Of a stretch of DNA of 64,000 bases, positions 25,982-35,745 are shown piece by piece (the first letter of the stretch is position 1; every line of letters starts with the position of its first letter). The notes beneath the pieces were generated by a model. That model did no database searches and had not been told where the DNA came from. It saw only the letters and a program-made list of their open reading frames with translations. The stretch comes from Marinobacter sp. SS5-14b (lineage in GTDB: Bacteria; Pseudomonadota; Gammaproteobacteria; Pseudomonadales; Oleiphilaceae): contig NZ_JASSVM010000006.1 of NCBI RefSeq assembly GCF_030541005.1, positions 1 through 64,000 on the forward strand, read 5' to 3'. The position numbers and the translations under genes are program-made.

Positions 25982-28731
25982 ACGAGGCGTGTTGGGACGT
26001 TCTGGGGGTGACACCGACAGCGGATGAACGGGTGATCCGAAAGGCCTACCTGTCGCTCCTGCCCGGAGTGCATCCGGAGGAAGACCCGGAGGGTTTCAGG
26101 GCACTGCGGGAGGCCTATGAGTTCGCTCTCGAAAGTGCCCGGCAGAACGATCTTTTGGATGGGGATGTTGAGCCGCAGGCAACGATTGAAGATCCAGAGC
26201 TGATCGACGCGCAGCGATGGATGGATCAGCTGATCGCTATAACGAATGATCCAGAACAACGCTTTCTGGAAGCATCGTATGAAACGATTCTCCAGGAGCT
26301 GACGGGCTGTTCACTGCAGGTCCGTTATTTACTGGCCCAGCCAACCTTCAACTGGGCTCTCGATAACGGCTGGCTGCCAAATCAGGTGTTAGCCAGGTTA
26401 AGGGATTGCCTGGATTGGCGAAGCCTGTTGCTCCGGTATTCGTCGGAGCAGGTTGTCCAGCTTGAGGGGTTTCTCGACGGGCTGGATGCAGCGGATGTAT
26501 TCGACCTGTCCACGCTCGCATCATTTCCGACCCATGCCCAGAGTGCTGCACTGAGTTATTTTTCTGCCTTGGTATCGGCATTTGGGCGCGGCAATCTGCG
26601 TGAGATCGACCGGTTGCTGAACGAGCATGGGGTCACCGTGATTCCGGCATGCCGGGAATTGGCGTTACTGGTGCTGCGTTGCCATGTCGCGATAGAAAAA
26701 CCTGTTCCTGATGTCTGGTTGAGCTGCGCTGAGCGGATACTGCCGGCGCTTGCCAGCCAGCGGCCGGATGACGCGGCCTGGCTTTTTGCACACCTGCATT
26801 TCCACAGGCAGGATCATGCAGCCGCCATGACCGCTATTCGGCCGATGATTTCGGTAGATGCGGCTCCTGCGGTAAAGAGTTTTGTGATTGAACTGCATCG
26901 CCGTTGTGGTCAGGAGTGGGTCCCTCTGTGGACGGTATTGCTGAATCCGGATTTGCGGGACATGCCGAATGCCGCGGATTGTATGATCCTGGTTATGTCG
27001 AAGCACGCCTTGGCCGGTGTCGACAGCCCCTTGAGCAAGCAGGTGCGGCGGTTTATTGATGCCAGACTTTTACCTTCGGCTTCCGCCGTCATTGCTGACA
27101 TGGTTCCCATTGGCGATGGCGATGGCGATGGCGATGCGCTCGCGTCACTCTATGGATGGGTGAGGCAATTACAAGGCGCGTCGTCGTTCTTGCAGAATGA
27201 GTTCGCGCACCGCTGCAAACAGCATTGTGGCCCGGCAAATTTTGAAGTGTCATTCCAGATTGCGTTAGACCTCGTGGAAGCACACAGCTCTCGTCAAAAG
27301 ATCCTGAGTTACGAGTTTGATGAGCTGATCGAAGCCGCGGAGAAAGGCACCTTGCCCGCCGCATCACGTTCTACCTTGTTGAGTGCAATCAGTCGCCAGC
27401 CAGACATGTCCATCGAGGCCCTGCAGAGGCTTGCCGATGCTGCAGGCATGGACGTGGATAGCGCGAACCAGACCTTGATACCAAGGACAGCTGTTGAGTG
27501 GGCGGAGCTGCGCCTGAACCTTGCAGGAGAGCATTGGGTCGATTGTGCTGATTTTCCGCTAAGCGATGATGACATCAGCGACTGTATCCGTTTTGGATTT
27601 CTCCTGGATTGTCATCCGGGCTGCCTTTGGGAGGCTCCCTGGAGGGATCTGCTGGAGCGTGTTTCTCATCAGCAGGAGAACACACTGTTCCGGCGCTTGT
27701 CAGGCCTGCTGTTAGGCCTGAGCGATGGCTCGAAGGGTATCGAGGACGTTAAAGAGTTCTGCCGGGCCAACGTGAATCTTATGGATTGCTCCGGTTTTAG
27801 CCCCACGTTCGCACGGCTGCTGTGCTCCCCCCGGATGAGTAGCATCCTTCTGCAGAATGGGTTTGAAAGAGAGCTGTTTCCTGATGCCAGCTGGGTGCCG
27901 GTTCTGGCTGCGGTGTTGGGTGCGTGTCAGACCAGCTTCGTCGATAACATGTTGTTTTACGCGCTCCTTATCGTTGACCGGGATCTCGGGGAAACCTTCA
28001 ATGACCGGCTGGCAGCGCGAAAGGCACCCGCATTACAACGTCTCAAAATACCAGCCGGTGTCAGGTTTGCCGAGGCCATCTCCATGGCACCGGGTGACCG
28101 TATCAAGGTCAATCACTGGGGCGATGGATTCCCGGATTATGTTGAAGGGGCGGTCGACATACTGGCAGTCCTGAATCGGCACCAACCCCATGAGCAGCCT
28201 TCACAAGACCTGGTTCGACGGGTGTATGAGACCTATGCCGGGGACAGTGAGCATCAGGAGATCGCCGGCAGGCTGCTGTGCGGACTGATTCTGGGCAGTC
28301 TACGAAAGCGGCTCACTGATACGCGTGAGCAAGCTAAACCACCCAAAGACACTACCCTGTATCCATTCTGGTTTGGTGGTCTTCTGAGCCGGCGCGGTTT
28401 TGCTCTGCATATGCTTTGCTACTTTGCCGCGGCTTTGGCCTGGCTGTACTATCCGGCCACGCCGCCATTCGCTGTGTTTTTACTCTTTGTTGTGGTCATG
28501 ACGGCAGCGGTGTTGAGCAGTCTTGTGCGCCGGATGAGAGATGCCGGTCTGGGTAAGGTAAGGATGGTTTTAGCCACAGTTGTGAGCATCGCCATGCCGG
28601 TCATCGGCCTGGTGATAGCCACTGTATTGATGTTCAAACCCTCGGTTCACGGCCGTTCCGAACAGGCGGACGAAGCCAATGGCTTGTTGTCGGCCATGTC
28701 GGGCTACGGCGAAGCCGGTCGGAAACCGTAA
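25978..28731 (+). CDS. Large membrane J-domain protein with HPE instead of HPD (DjlB/DjlC-like)
   Basis: A 917-residue protein with an N-terminal J domain (WDVLGVTPTADERVIRKAY, then HPEEDPEGFRALREAYEFAL). The usual HPD triad reads HPE here. In canonical J proteins the Asp is needed to stimulate Hsp70. The central ~700 residues are helical, repeat-like and without a clear family. Near the C-terminus come at least three membrane helices (about 805-890). It sits directly upstream of the hscC gene, so it is the obvious co-chaperone. A short Gly-Asp run is encoded by a hexanucleotide repeat at 27112-27135. Confidence 0.85.
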   Translation: MNEACWDVLGVTPTADERVIRKAYLSLLPGVHPEEDPEGFRALREAYEFALESARQNDLLDGDVEPQATIEDPELIDAQRWMDQLIAITNDPEQRFLEASYETILQELTGCSLQVRYLLAQPTFNWALDNGWLPNQVLARLRDCLDWRSLLLRYSSEQVVQLEGFLDGLDAADVFDLSTLASFPTHAQSAALSYFSALVSAFGRGNLREIDRLLNEHGVTVIPACRELALLVLRCHVAIEKPVPDVWLSCAERILPALASQRPDDAAWLFAHLHFHRQDHAAAMTAIRPMISVDAAPAVKSFVIELHRRCGQEWVPLWTVLLNPDLRDMPNAADCMILVMSKHALAGVDSPLSKQVRRFIDARLLPSASAVIADMVPIGDGDGDGDALASLYGWVRQLQGASSFLQNEFAHRCKQHCGPANFEVSFQIALDLVEAHSSRQKILSYEFDELIEAAEKGTLPAASRSTLLSAISRQPDMSIEALQRLADAAGMDVDSANQTLIPRTAVEWAELRLNLAGEHWVDCADFPLSDDDISDCIRFGFLLDCHPGCLWEAPWRDLLERVSHQQENTLFRRLSGLLLGLSDGSKGIEDVKEFCRANVNLMDCSGFSPTFARLLCSPRMSSILLQNGFERELFPDASWVPVLAAVLGACQTSFVDNMLFYALLIVDRDLGETFNDRLAARKAPALQRLKIPAGVRFAEAISMAPGDRIKVNHWGDGFPDYVEGAVDILAVLNRHQPHEQPSQDLVRRVYETYAGDSEHQEIAGRLLCGLILGSLRKRLTDTREQAKPPKDTTLYPFWFGGLLSRRGFALHMLCYFAAALAWLYYPATPPFAVFLLFVVVMTAAVLSSLVRRMRDAGLGKVRMVLATVVSIAMPVIGLVIATVLMFKPSVHGRSEQADEANGLLSAMSGYGEAGRKP
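27112..27135 (+). repeat. Four tandem GGCGAT hexamers inside the J-domain gene
   Basis: Four exact head-to-tail copies of GGCGAT encode four Gly-Asp pairs at about residues 379-386. The unit is a multiple of three, so slippage would lengthen or shorten the Gly-Asp linker without breaking the frame. Confidence 0.9.
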
Positions 28732-28748
28732 AGCATAAGGACAGTGCA

Positions 28749-30440
28749 ATGAAATCACTTGCCATAGGTATCGATCTTGGTACCACGAATAGCCTGATAG
28801 CGGTTTGGCAGGATGGTAAGTCAAAGCTGATTCCAAACAGCCTTGGCCAGCTAATGACCCCTTCTGCAGTCAGCCTTGATGAAGACGGTTCGCTGCTCAT
28901 TGGAGCGGCAGCCGCAGCACGACGTGTGACACACCCGCAGCGCACAGCCGTCGCTTTCAAGCGCTTCATGGGATCGGAGCACCGGTTCGAACTGGGTGAT
29001 GGTCACAGTTACACACCGACGGAGTTATCGTCGTTTGTTTTGGCAAGCCTGAAACAGGATGCAGAGAGCTTTCTGGGCCAGGAAATAAACGATGTGGTGA
29101 TCTCCGTCCCCGCCTATTTCAACGATGAACAACGCAAGCATACGGCCTTTGCGGCGGAATTGGCTGGTTTGAACGCCGTCAGGTTGATCAACGAACCGAC
29201 CGCCGCAGCGCTGGCTTATGGTCTGCATGAGAACTCAGACCGGTTGTCCCTGGTGTTTGACCTCGGTGGCGGAACCTTTGATGTCACTCTGCTGGAGTAC
29301 GTGGGTCCGGTTATCGAAGTGCGCTCTTCTGCGGGCGATAACTTTCTGGGGGGCGAAGACTTTACCAAGGCGATTGCAAATGAATGCCTCGAGCACTGGG
29401 GCCTGAAAGAAAGTGATATTGATCCTGCCTCCAGAGCGCTTTTGCTCGCAAAAGCGGAGCAACTGAAATGTGGGCCTGTCCATCAGCGCGGCAAGCTTTG
29501 CTGGACCTGGCAGGACAAGGAGTTTGAATGGTCCATGCCTGAGGCCATTGCCCGGACATGGCAGCCTTTGCTCGACCGGCTGAGGCAACCGGTTGAACGT
29601 GCCTTGAGGGATTCGAAAATAAACCCACGCGCGCTGGATAACGTAGTTATGGTCGGTGGCAGCACGCGCCTGTGGGAGGCGCAGCAACTGGTGAGCCAGC
29701 TGTTTGGAAAAATGCCCTTGCGTCACCTGGACCCGGACACCGTTGTGGCCCAGGGCGCGGCGGTTCAGGCTGCTTGCCGCCTTCGGGATGAGGCCGTTCA
29801 GGAAATCATCATGACGGATGTGTGCCCATACACCTTGGGCATAGCCATCTCCAGTGAAGTCAACGGTGAGCGCATGAGCGGTTTGATGTCACCGATCATC
29901 GAGCGAAATACGACGATACCGGCGTCCCGCGAGCAATACTATTCCACGACAAGAGACGATCAGACATCGGTGAATGTGCTGGTCTTCCAGGGCGAACGCC
30001 CGAGGGTACGGGACAACGTTTTTATTGGTGACATTACGGTGCCTGTTCCGCCGGCTCCGGCCGGTGAAGAGTGCATTGCTGTGCGTTTCAGTTATAACGT
30101 GGATGGCCTGCTGGAAGTGGACGTGACCGTGCAGAGTACCGGCGAGAAAATTGAGCGGCTGATTGATCGCAGTCCGAATGGGCTGACCGAAAGCCAAAAG
30201 CAGGCCTCGCGAGAGCGGCTGAGCGCCGTGAAAATTCATCCGCGGGACGAGATGCCCAACCGTACGCTGCGGGCCAGGCTGGAAAGTGCTTATGCCCAGA
30301 CTCTGGGTCAGGAACGTGAGGCAGTCATGCACTGGCTGAACCAGTTCGATGCGGTGCTTTCCCGTCAGGACGGTGCTGAAATCCGGCGTGTTCGGGAACG
30401 GCTTGAAAGCGAGCTTGCGGAGTCGATCCAGTTCAGTTGA
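28749..30440 (+). CDS. hscC: HscC-type Hsp70 chaperone
   Basis: A 563-residue Hsp70, shorter than DnaK (about 638) and close to E. coli HscC (about 556). It has the ATPase signatures [13 protein letters not shown] (residues 7-19), [15 protein letters not shown] (about 173-187) and [16 protein letters not shown] short substrate-binding domain ([21 protein letters not shown]) follows, with no C-terminal EEVD-like tail. It starts 17 bases after the J-domain gene with an AAGGACA site. In E. coli, HscC works with the J proteins DjlB/DjlC and not with DnaJ. A strong hairpin terminator follows at 30444-30475. Confidence 0.93.
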   Translation: MKSLAIGIDLGTTNSLIAVWQDGKSKLIPNSLGQLMTPSAVSLDEDGSLLIGAAAAARRVTHPQRTAVAFKRFMGSEHRFELGDGHSYTPTELSSFVLASLKQDAESFLGQEINDVVISVPAYFNDEQRKHTAFAAELAGLNAVRLINEPTAAALAYGLHENSDRLSLVFDLGGGTFDVTLLEYVGPVIEVRSSAGDNFLGGEDFTKAIANECLEHWGLKESDIDPASRALLLAKAEQLKCGPVHQRGKLCWTWQDKEFEWSMPEAIARTWQPLLDRLRQPVERALRDSKINPRALDNVVMVGGSTRLWEAQQLVSQLFGKMPLRHLDPDTVVAQGAAVQAACRLRDEAVQEIIMTDVCPYTLGIAISSEVNGERMSGLMSPIIERNTTIPASREQYYSTTRDDQTSVNVLVFQGERPRVRDNVFIGDITVPVPPAPAGEECIAVRFSYNVDGLLEVDVTVQSTGEKIERLIDRSPNGLTESQKQASRERLSAVKIHPRDEMPNRTLRARLESAYAQTLGQEREAVMHWLNQFDAVLSRQDGAEIRRVRERLESELAESIQFS

Positions 30441-30443
30441 AAG

Positions 30444-30475
30444 AATAACCGACACCGCTTGAGGTGCCGGTTATT
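30444..30475. terminator. Bidirectional terminator between hscC and the convergent SPFH gene
   Basis: AATAACCGACACC (30444-30456) pairs with GGTGCCGGTTATT (30463-30475) across a six-base loop; a single A/C mismatch interrupts the stem. The AT-rich outer arms give U-rich tails in both directions. Confidence 0.8.
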
Positions 30476-30495
30476 GATAAGTGCCAGGGTAAGGG

Positions 30496-31905
30496 TTACT
30501 GGGCTGCAGCCGGGTTCCCTGCTCTACGCAGTTGCTCCATCGCTCCCAGGCTGGTGAAAACCTCAAGGCTGCTTACCGGGCTGCCACCAGCCTCACCACC
30601 TACGTAGTAGTCGGGCATGTCGATGGTCACGTCCTTCAGTGCCGGGTACATAACCTGGGCAATATCCCGCTGGATTTCAGCCATGTAGATGTCCCGTGCG
30701 GCCTGTTTTGCGAGCAGGTGAGCCTTGGCTACTTCGGCTTCTGCCAAGCCCTGTTCCCGGATGGCTTTGGCGGCGTAAGTGGCGGCTTCTGCATTGGCCT
30801 TCTGTATGTCACGCTCGGCTACCGAAATTTCGAGCTGCTTCTGTTTTTCCAGCACCGCCACGGCTTTTTCTTTCTCTTTCCGCACGGTTTCCAGCTGAGC
30901 CTGCTGGCGCTCCATTTCCACTTCTTTCTGTTTCGAAATGATCGCCAGCTCTTTGGTGCGCTGGGCATCCTGAATAGCCCGTGCTTTTTCTATCTCCTTT
31001 TCCAGCTGTGCAGTCTTGGCCTCGGCCCGGGCGGTTTCCTGCGCCTGGATGGCCGTAATGCGCTTCGCGACCAGGTCTTTCTTCTTGATCAGAAGTTCGT
31101 CCAGGCGCTTTTCCGGAAGTGGTCGGCCGATGGTGACCTGGCGAACCTGGATGCCATAGGAGTCCAGTGGGTTGGCAATGCGTTTGGCCTGTCCGGCACT
31201 GTCCTGAAGGATGATGTTTTTCCACACCAGCTGAACTTTTCGCTCAAGCCGGTCGCCGTCGTCGTTGGTGGAAGAGACTGCCGCGAGGTCGGTTTGCTCC
31301 ACTTCCACTTGCCGCCTTTCGGTTTCGTACAGGCCGTTTTGCAACTGGTCTTCGAGCTGCACTTTGAACTTGTTCAGGCCGCCCTGAAAGAATTCCTCAC
31401 CGGTATATTGGGTTGCCGTAACTACGGTAACGTTCTTGGCGTTTTTGATCAGCAGAGAGTCGATCAGGTTGTCATAACTGCGAAATTCCCGGTGCATGGC
31501 GATGATTTTTTCGGGATCGGCGGACAGTCGGAAACGGAAGGTTGCAGGGATGCGGGCGGTGTAGGTATCTGCGAACTGAACTTCAACTTCAGTCAGCTGG
31601 CGCGAAGATTGAATTTTTTCACCGCTTTCCTGGTTGCCAAAGCTCAGCGTCATTGCCTGATTGTAGGTGTAAACGTTTGAGAACATCGGCATCTTGAAGT
31701 GCACGCCGGGTTCGCTAAACACGCGGATGCTGCCGAACAACGTATCTTGAACGACATAGGTGTAGCCCAACTGGGTCGTAAAGAACGACGACATGGCGAG
31801 AAATACGACGAGCGCTATGCTGGCGATGGCCATAATGTATTTTTTCAGGTTGGCCAGTAGCGAGTTCAGCAACGTGTCCGTCCTTGAGGGGGCCTGGGAT
31901 TCCAT
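30496..31905 (-). CDS. SPFH/band-7 (prohibitin-like) membrane protein
   Basis: A 469-residue protein with an N-terminal membrane helix (IMAIASIALVVFLAMSSFF, about residues 24-42). An SPFH domain follows (GVHFKMPMFSNVYTYN, then FRFRLSADPEKIIAMHREF), then a long Lys/Glu/Ala coiled coil (about 275-400) and a short tail (MPDYYVGGEAGGSP). The ATG at 31905 has AGGAG upstream. It is neither HflK nor HflC by sequence and is not a paralog of the flotillin at 17833 beyond the shared domain. It is convergent with hscC, so it is a separate transcription unit, but it adds a second SPFH scaffold to the cluster. Confidence 0.87.
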   Translation of the reverse strand: MESQAPSRTDTLLNSLLANLKKYIMAIASIALVVFLAMSSFFTTQLGYTYVVQDTLFGSIRVFSEPGVHFKMPMFSNVYTYNQAMTLSFGNQESGEKIQSSRQLTEVEVQFADTYTARIPATFRFRLSADPEKIIAMHREFRSYDNLIDSLLIKNAKNVTVVTATQYTGEEFFQGGLNKFKVQLEDQLQNGLYETERRQVEVEQTDLAAVSSTNDDGDRLERKVQLVWKNIILQDSAGQAKRIANPLDSYGIQVRQVTIGRPLPEKRLDELLIKKKDLVAKRITAIQAQETARAEAKTAQLEKEIEKARAIQDAQRTKELAIISKQKEVEMERQQAQLETVRKEKEKAVAVLEKQKQLEISVAERDIQKANAEAATYAAKAIREQGLAEAEVAKAHLLAKQAARDIYMAEIQRDIAQVMYPALKDVTIDMPDYYVGGEAGGSPVSSLEVFTSLGAMEQLRRAGNPAAAQ

Positions 31906-31993
31906 TCAACACTCCTGAAGTTTTTTGGGGCGGCTGAAGTTACCCTAACTGCAGCAATAATGTGTAGGACGGTTCAGATTGGTGGTGTGAGAC

Positions 31994-32092
31994 ATGTCTG
32001 CAACTCCTGAAAATCATCAGCGCTGGTCAAAAAAGCTTCACGCATCGGTAACCCTGTTTGTGAACACTGGCTCAGCAGTATCATTCATTTAA
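31994..32092 (+). other. Possible 32-residue small ORF upstream of the glycerophosphodiesterase
   Basis: ATG 31994 opens a frame (MSATPENHQRWSKKLHASVT...) that ends at TAA 32090-32092, 14 bases before the next gene. There is no clear ribosome binding site. It could be a leader peptide, a small membrane-proximal peptide, or chance. Confidence 0.2.
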
Positions 32093-32105
32093 CAAGGAGC
32101 TGGTT

Positions 32106-33425
32106 ATGAAGTTACGCATACTGGCGGGCATGGCATTGTGCTCGCTGCTGATGACGACCGCCCACGCGGGGCCGCAGCAACACGACGCCCGCAACTGGGT
32201 GCCGCCCGGCCTTGCCAAGTGGCAGGATTCATCGGATTGGGGTAAGCACCACCACGGGAAGTTCAAGGGTCAGGAATCGGTGCAGCTTGGGCCGCGCCCG
32301 TTCTGGCTGGTAGAGGACATGGACGAGGGCCCGTTGAAAGAGCGGCTTCAGTCCTGCAGTGCCCGTCCGTTTAAACCCTCGGACTTCTCCATCGGCCACC
32401 GAGGCGCGCCGCTCCAGTTCCCGGAGCACACGCGGGAATCCTACATTGCTGCGGCCAAAATGGGTGCGGGTATTGTCGAGTGCGACGTCGCCTTCACCAA
32501 GGACCGGGAACTGGTTTGCCGCCATGCCCAGAACGATCTGCACACCACCACCAACATCGTCACCATTCCGGAACTGAATGCCAAGTGCACCCAGCCCTTT
32601 GTCCCTGCAGATCCGGCCTCAGGCACACCCGCTCAGGCGGAATGCCGTACCAGTGATATCACGCTGGCGGAATTCAAAACTCTGAAGGGCAAGATGGACG
32701 CCTACAACCCGAAGGCCACCACGCCGGAGGAATACGTTGGCGGTACAGCGGACTGGCGGACGGACCTCTATACGGCCCGGGGCACGCTGCTCAGCCATCG
32801 AGAAAGTATTGATCTGCTCAAGTCTTTGGGTGTCAAGTTCACACCGGAGCTGAAATTCCCGGTGGTGGAGATGCCGTTCGAGGGTGATTACAGCCAGCAG
32901 GATTACGCCCGCCAGATGATTCAGGACTACATCGATGCGGGTGTGCATCCGAGAGATGTCTGGCCTCAATCCTTCAATCTGGACGATGTACTTTACTGGG
33001 TGAATGAAACGCCCCGCTTCGGCAAGCAGGCGGTGTTCCTGGATCAGGAACCGATTACGCCAGACACCTCATCCCTGGCATTCATGGAAAACCTGAAAGC
33101 CCGCGGTGTGAATATCCTGGCGCCGGCGATCTGGAAAATGCTGACACTGGATGGCCACGGTGACATCGTACCTTCCGAGTATGCGGAGAATGCCCGCACG
33201 GCTGGCCTCGATATGATTGCCTGGACGGTTGAACGGAGCGGTCCATTGGCTTCCGGCGGCGGTTGGTATTATCAGACCGTCACAGACGCCATCAATAACG
33301 ACGGTGATGTGTTCAACGTTATTGATGTGTTGGCCCGTGAGGTAGGTGTCATCGGGATCTTCTCCGATTGGCCGGCCACCACAACCTACTACGCAAACTG
33401 CATGAACCGGAACAGCGGTCGGTAA
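32106..33425 (+). CDS. Periplasmic glycerophosphodiester phosphodiesterase
   Basis: A 439-residue protein with a signal peptide ([19 protein letters not shown]). The GDPD catalytic pattern is present: GHRGAP with His98, the metal-binding pair in VECDV (Glu125, Asp127) and His140 in CRHAQNDL. It should hydrolyse glycerophosphodiesters to glycerol-3-phosphate and an alcohol in the periplasm, providing carbon and phosphate, like GlpQ. It is longer than E. coli GlpQ (about 358), with extra segments near residues 50-90 and 190-240. AAGGAG precedes ATG 32106. No glpT-like transporter is adjacent. Confidence 0.9.
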   Translation: MKLRILAGMALCSLLMTTAHAGPQQHDARNWVPPGLAKWQDSSDWGKHHHGKFKGQESVQLGPRPFWLVEDMDEGPLKERLQSCSARPFKPSDFSIGHRGAPLQFPEHTRESYIAAAKMGAGIVECDVAFTKDRELVCRHAQNDLHTTTNIVTIPELNAKCTQPFVPADPASGTPAQAECRTSDITLAEFKTLKGKMDAYNPKATTPEEYVGGTADWRTDLYTARGTLLSHRESIDLLKSLGVKFTPELKFPVVEMPFEGDYSQQDYARQMIQDYIDAGVHPRDVWPQSFNLDDVLYWVNETPRFGKQAVFLDQEPITPDTSSLAFMENLKARGVNILAPAIWKMLTLDGHGDIVPSEYAENARTAGLDMIAWTVERSGPLASGGGWYYQTVTDAINNDGDVFNVIDVLAREVGVIGIFSDWPATTTYYANCMNRNSGR

Positions 33426-33433
33426 GCTGAGCT

Positions 33434-33472
33434 ACGGTAGGTCAGTGCATGCGAGGCGCGCTGACCTGCCGT
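33434..33472 (+). terminator. Hairpin after the glycerophosphodiesterase gene
   Basis: ACGGTAGGTCAG (33434-33445) pairs with CTGACCTGCCGT (33461-33472) with one G-U pair. No U-run follows, so intrinsic termination is possible but not certain. Confidence 0.5.
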
Positions 33473-33538
33473 GAACCTGAGCGTTCTTTGGCGTATGATC
33501 TCCACCTTAACTTTTAATGAGTCCCACAGGAGCCCACC

Positions 33539-33976
33539 ATGATCTGGACTGTTTATTTATCCGGTGAAATCCATACAGACTGGCGCGAACAGATTGCCGC
33601 CGGCGCCGAAGCGGCTGGCCTGCCCGTTGAGTTTACCTCGGCGAATACCGACCACGAGTCCAGCGATGCCGCCGGGGATTTTCTGGGCAAGCCGGAAAGC
33701 AGCTTCTGGCGTGATCATCAGTCCTCGAAGGTGAATGCCATCCGCACCAAGACGCTGCTCGAGCAGTGTGATCTGGCGGTCATTCGTTTCGGAGACAAGT
33801 ACAAGCAGTGGAACGCGGCCTTCGATGCGGGTTACTGCGCTGCCATGGGCACGCCCTACATCACCCTGCACGATGACGACATTGTGCACCCACTGAAAGA
33901 AGTGGATGCTGCGGCTATGGCCTGGGCACAAACGCCGGAGCAGGTGGTTGAACTGCTGAAGTATGTGACCGCGTAA
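33539..33976 (+). CDS. YtoQ family protein
   Basis: A 145-residue cytoplasmic protein with the YtoQ pattern: MIWTVYLSGEIHTDWREQI at the start, FTSANTDHESSDAAGD, then IRFGDKYKQWNAAFDAG and ITLHDDDIVHPLKEVD. The fold is expected to be Rossmann-like and related to nucleoside 2-deoxyribosyltransferases, but the function is not known. An AGGAG site precedes ATG 33539. It appears monocistronic. Confidence 0.9.
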   Translation: MIWTVYLSGEIHTDWREQIAAGAEAAGLPVEFTSANTDHESSDAAGDFLGKPESSFWRDHQSSKVNAIRTKTLLEQCDLAVIRFGDKYKQWNAAFDAGYCAAMGTPYITLHDDDIVHPLKEVDAAAMAWAQTPEQVVELLKYVTA

Positions 33977-34005
33977 ACGCGTCGGGGACAAAGAACCCGG
34001 AAGGG

Positions 34006-34605
34006 TCAGGGTAACAGCGCCTTGGGGCTTTGTGCCAGTTCCTCCAGGGTGCTGAATTTGCATTCTTTTTCAGCAATAAAGCTGCGGGCGGAATCAGTCA
34101 GAATGTTGTCGTCCCGCATGAATCGGCGGCCCAGCAAAACCGGGTAGGAGAAGTTGCCCCTGTCGGCCAGCGAAAACTGGGTTTCGTGCAGGTTGCCGGA
34201 TATGCAGAACTCCATGTTCACCACGTAACGCCGTTGCGAAGGCGCACCTTTGCGTTTGATCAGCACCGTGCGATGCACCGGGCGTTCGAATTCCAGAATG
34301 ACGTCTTCGTGGGCCAGCTCGCCTTCACTGGGCTGATCTTCATGGTCGCCCAGGGGTAGCTGAAAACGCACCCAGTCCTCGTTATTTTTCTCGAACGGCT
34401 CCACGTTCACTGCGTGCAATGAAGAGGTTTTCGCACCGGTATCCAGCCTGGCTTTCAGCCGCACTTCTGTGCTTTCCATCACCACCCATTCGACAAAGCC
34501 CAACACCTCTGGCTCACGCGCAGATGCGCTGGGCTCCTCGGCTGAAAGAGTGGTGGAGGTCAAAACCAGGGTGGTCAGGGCGGCGGTCAAAACAACAGAG
34601 CGCAT
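34006..34605 (-). CDS. Retropepsin-like protease (RimK/LysX-linked, DUF785 type)
   Basis: A 199-residue protein with a signal peptide (VVLTAALTTLVLTSTTLSA) and the single retropepsin-type active-site motif LDTGAKTSSLHA (Asp55). The second conserved motif follows (YPVLLGRRFM). This family is often annotated as ATP-dependent zinc protease, but the fold is an aspartic retropepsin. Members without the signal peptide sit by rimK; here no rimK is adjacent and the protein appears to be exported. Confidence 0.83.
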   Translation of the reverse strand: MRSVVLTAALTTLVLTSTTLSAEEPSASAREPEVLGFVEWVVMESTEVRLKARLDTGAKTSSLHAVNVEPFEKNNEDWVRFQLPLGDHEDQPSEGELAHEDVILEFERPVHRTVLIKRKGAPSQRRYVVNMEFCISGNLHETQFSLADRGNFSYPVLLGRRFMRDDNILTDSARSFIAEKECKFSTLEELAQSPKALLP

Positions 34606-34833
34606 CTAAGTAATCCTGAATCTGCAATGTGAGTGTGTTTTCGGGTGAGTGATACGTTTGCCAAAGCTATCAGAATCGGCCCGATAACGTCGTTGCCGTT
34701 GGGTTAACAATAGTTGATGCCGGAGGGCGGTCAGCCAACGACTATTCGCCCTGTCGCCACATTCTGGCTAAAAACTGGCCATATCGGAAGCCCGGGAAGA
34801 GAGTACACTGAAAGGATAACGAGGAGATTCTCA

Positions 34834-35745
34834 ATGGTGCTTGCTTTGTCGGCTGGGAAAATACAGCAACACATATCGGCCATTGCCAGTGGCTTTCTGG
34901 GCGATTGGCTGGAAAACCGCGGCAATGGGCTCGCCGTTCCGATGACGCTGTTTGTTGACGGCAAGCGGCTGGATGTCCGGAATCCGAAACTGGATGCGCC
35001 CGGTGGTACGCTCTGCGTCTCCATCCACGGGTTGATGGAGCTGGAGTCGGTCTGGGATTTTCCCGGCCAGGCCGGCGAGCATTACGGAACCCGGTTGGCG
35101 GGAGCGCTGGGCGACACGACGGCACTGAAACTGCGCTTCAATTCGGGTCGACCTATCTATCGTAACGGTCAGGATCTGGCCAGTCTTCTGGAACAGCTGG
35201 TGGCTCGTTGGCCGGTACCAGTAGAGCGCATCATTCTGTTGGGTCACAGCATGGGTGGGCTGATGATCCGCAGCGCCTGCCACTTCGGTTCGGTGCAGGC
35301 GCACAGTTGGGTGAGCAAACAGCTGGAGTGTGTGTATATCGGTTCTCCCCATGATGGCTCCTGGCTGGCCATCGGCGCCCACAAGGTGGCTGAAACCTTG
35401 AACAAGGTGCCCCGGGATTATCTCAAGGTGGTGGGCGAGGTGATCGATTTGCGCAGCGAGGGTATCCAGAATCTTTCACGGGGCGACGTATTTGAGCCGG
35501 GGACGGTTGAGCAGCCGCTGATCCCGGAAGCCCGGCATTATGTGATCAGTGGCTTGTTGGCCAAAACGGAGAACCACAGGGTTAATGTTATGTTCGGGGA
35601 TGCACTGGTGCATGAGTCCAGTGCCCGAGGTGCACGCCGGGAAGGCTGGGAACTGAGCGGTATCGCCAATTTCCCGGGTGTTGACCATATTCGACTGGCA
35701 CACCACCCCATGGTGTGCGGGCAACTGCAGGAGTGGCTGGTATGA
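34834..35745 (+). CDS. Alpha/beta hydrolase (PGAP1/lipase-like)
   Basis: A 303-residue protein with the oxyanion-type LCVSIHGLMELESVW segment, the nucleophile elbow LLGHSMGG (Ser139) and a candidate catalytic histidine near the end (GVDHIRLAHHP). ATG 34834 is chosen over the upstream frame to 34714 because CGAGGAGA lies at good spacing. There is no signal peptide. The family includes lipases and PGAP1-like esterases; the substrate is unknown. Its stop overlaps the next gene by four bases (ATGA), implying coupled translation. Confidence 0.83.
   Translation: MVLALSAGKIQQHISAIASGFLGDWLENRGNGLAVPMTLFVDGKRLDVRNPKLDAPGGTLCVSIHGLMELESVWDFPGQAGEHYGTRLAGALGDTTALKLRFNSGRPIYRNGQDLASLLEQLVARWPVPVERIILLGHSMGGLMIRSACHFGSVQAHSWVSKQLECVYIGSPHDGSWLAIGAHKVAETLNKVPRDYLKVVGEVIDLRSEGIQNLSRGDVFEPGTVEQPLIPEARHYVISGLLAKTENHRVNVMFGDALVHESSARGARREGWELSGIANFPGVDHIRLAHHPMVCGQLQEWLV

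Noticed and set aside
27112-27135. Tandem GGCGAT copies as a CRISPR or other array
   Set aside because: The units are six bases without spacers, inside a coding frame; it is a simple microsatellite.
30496-31905. HflK or HflC identity for the minus-strand SPFH protein
   Set aside because: There is no HflK/HflC partner gene next to it, and the coiled-coil length and C-terminus differ; a general SPFH call is safer.
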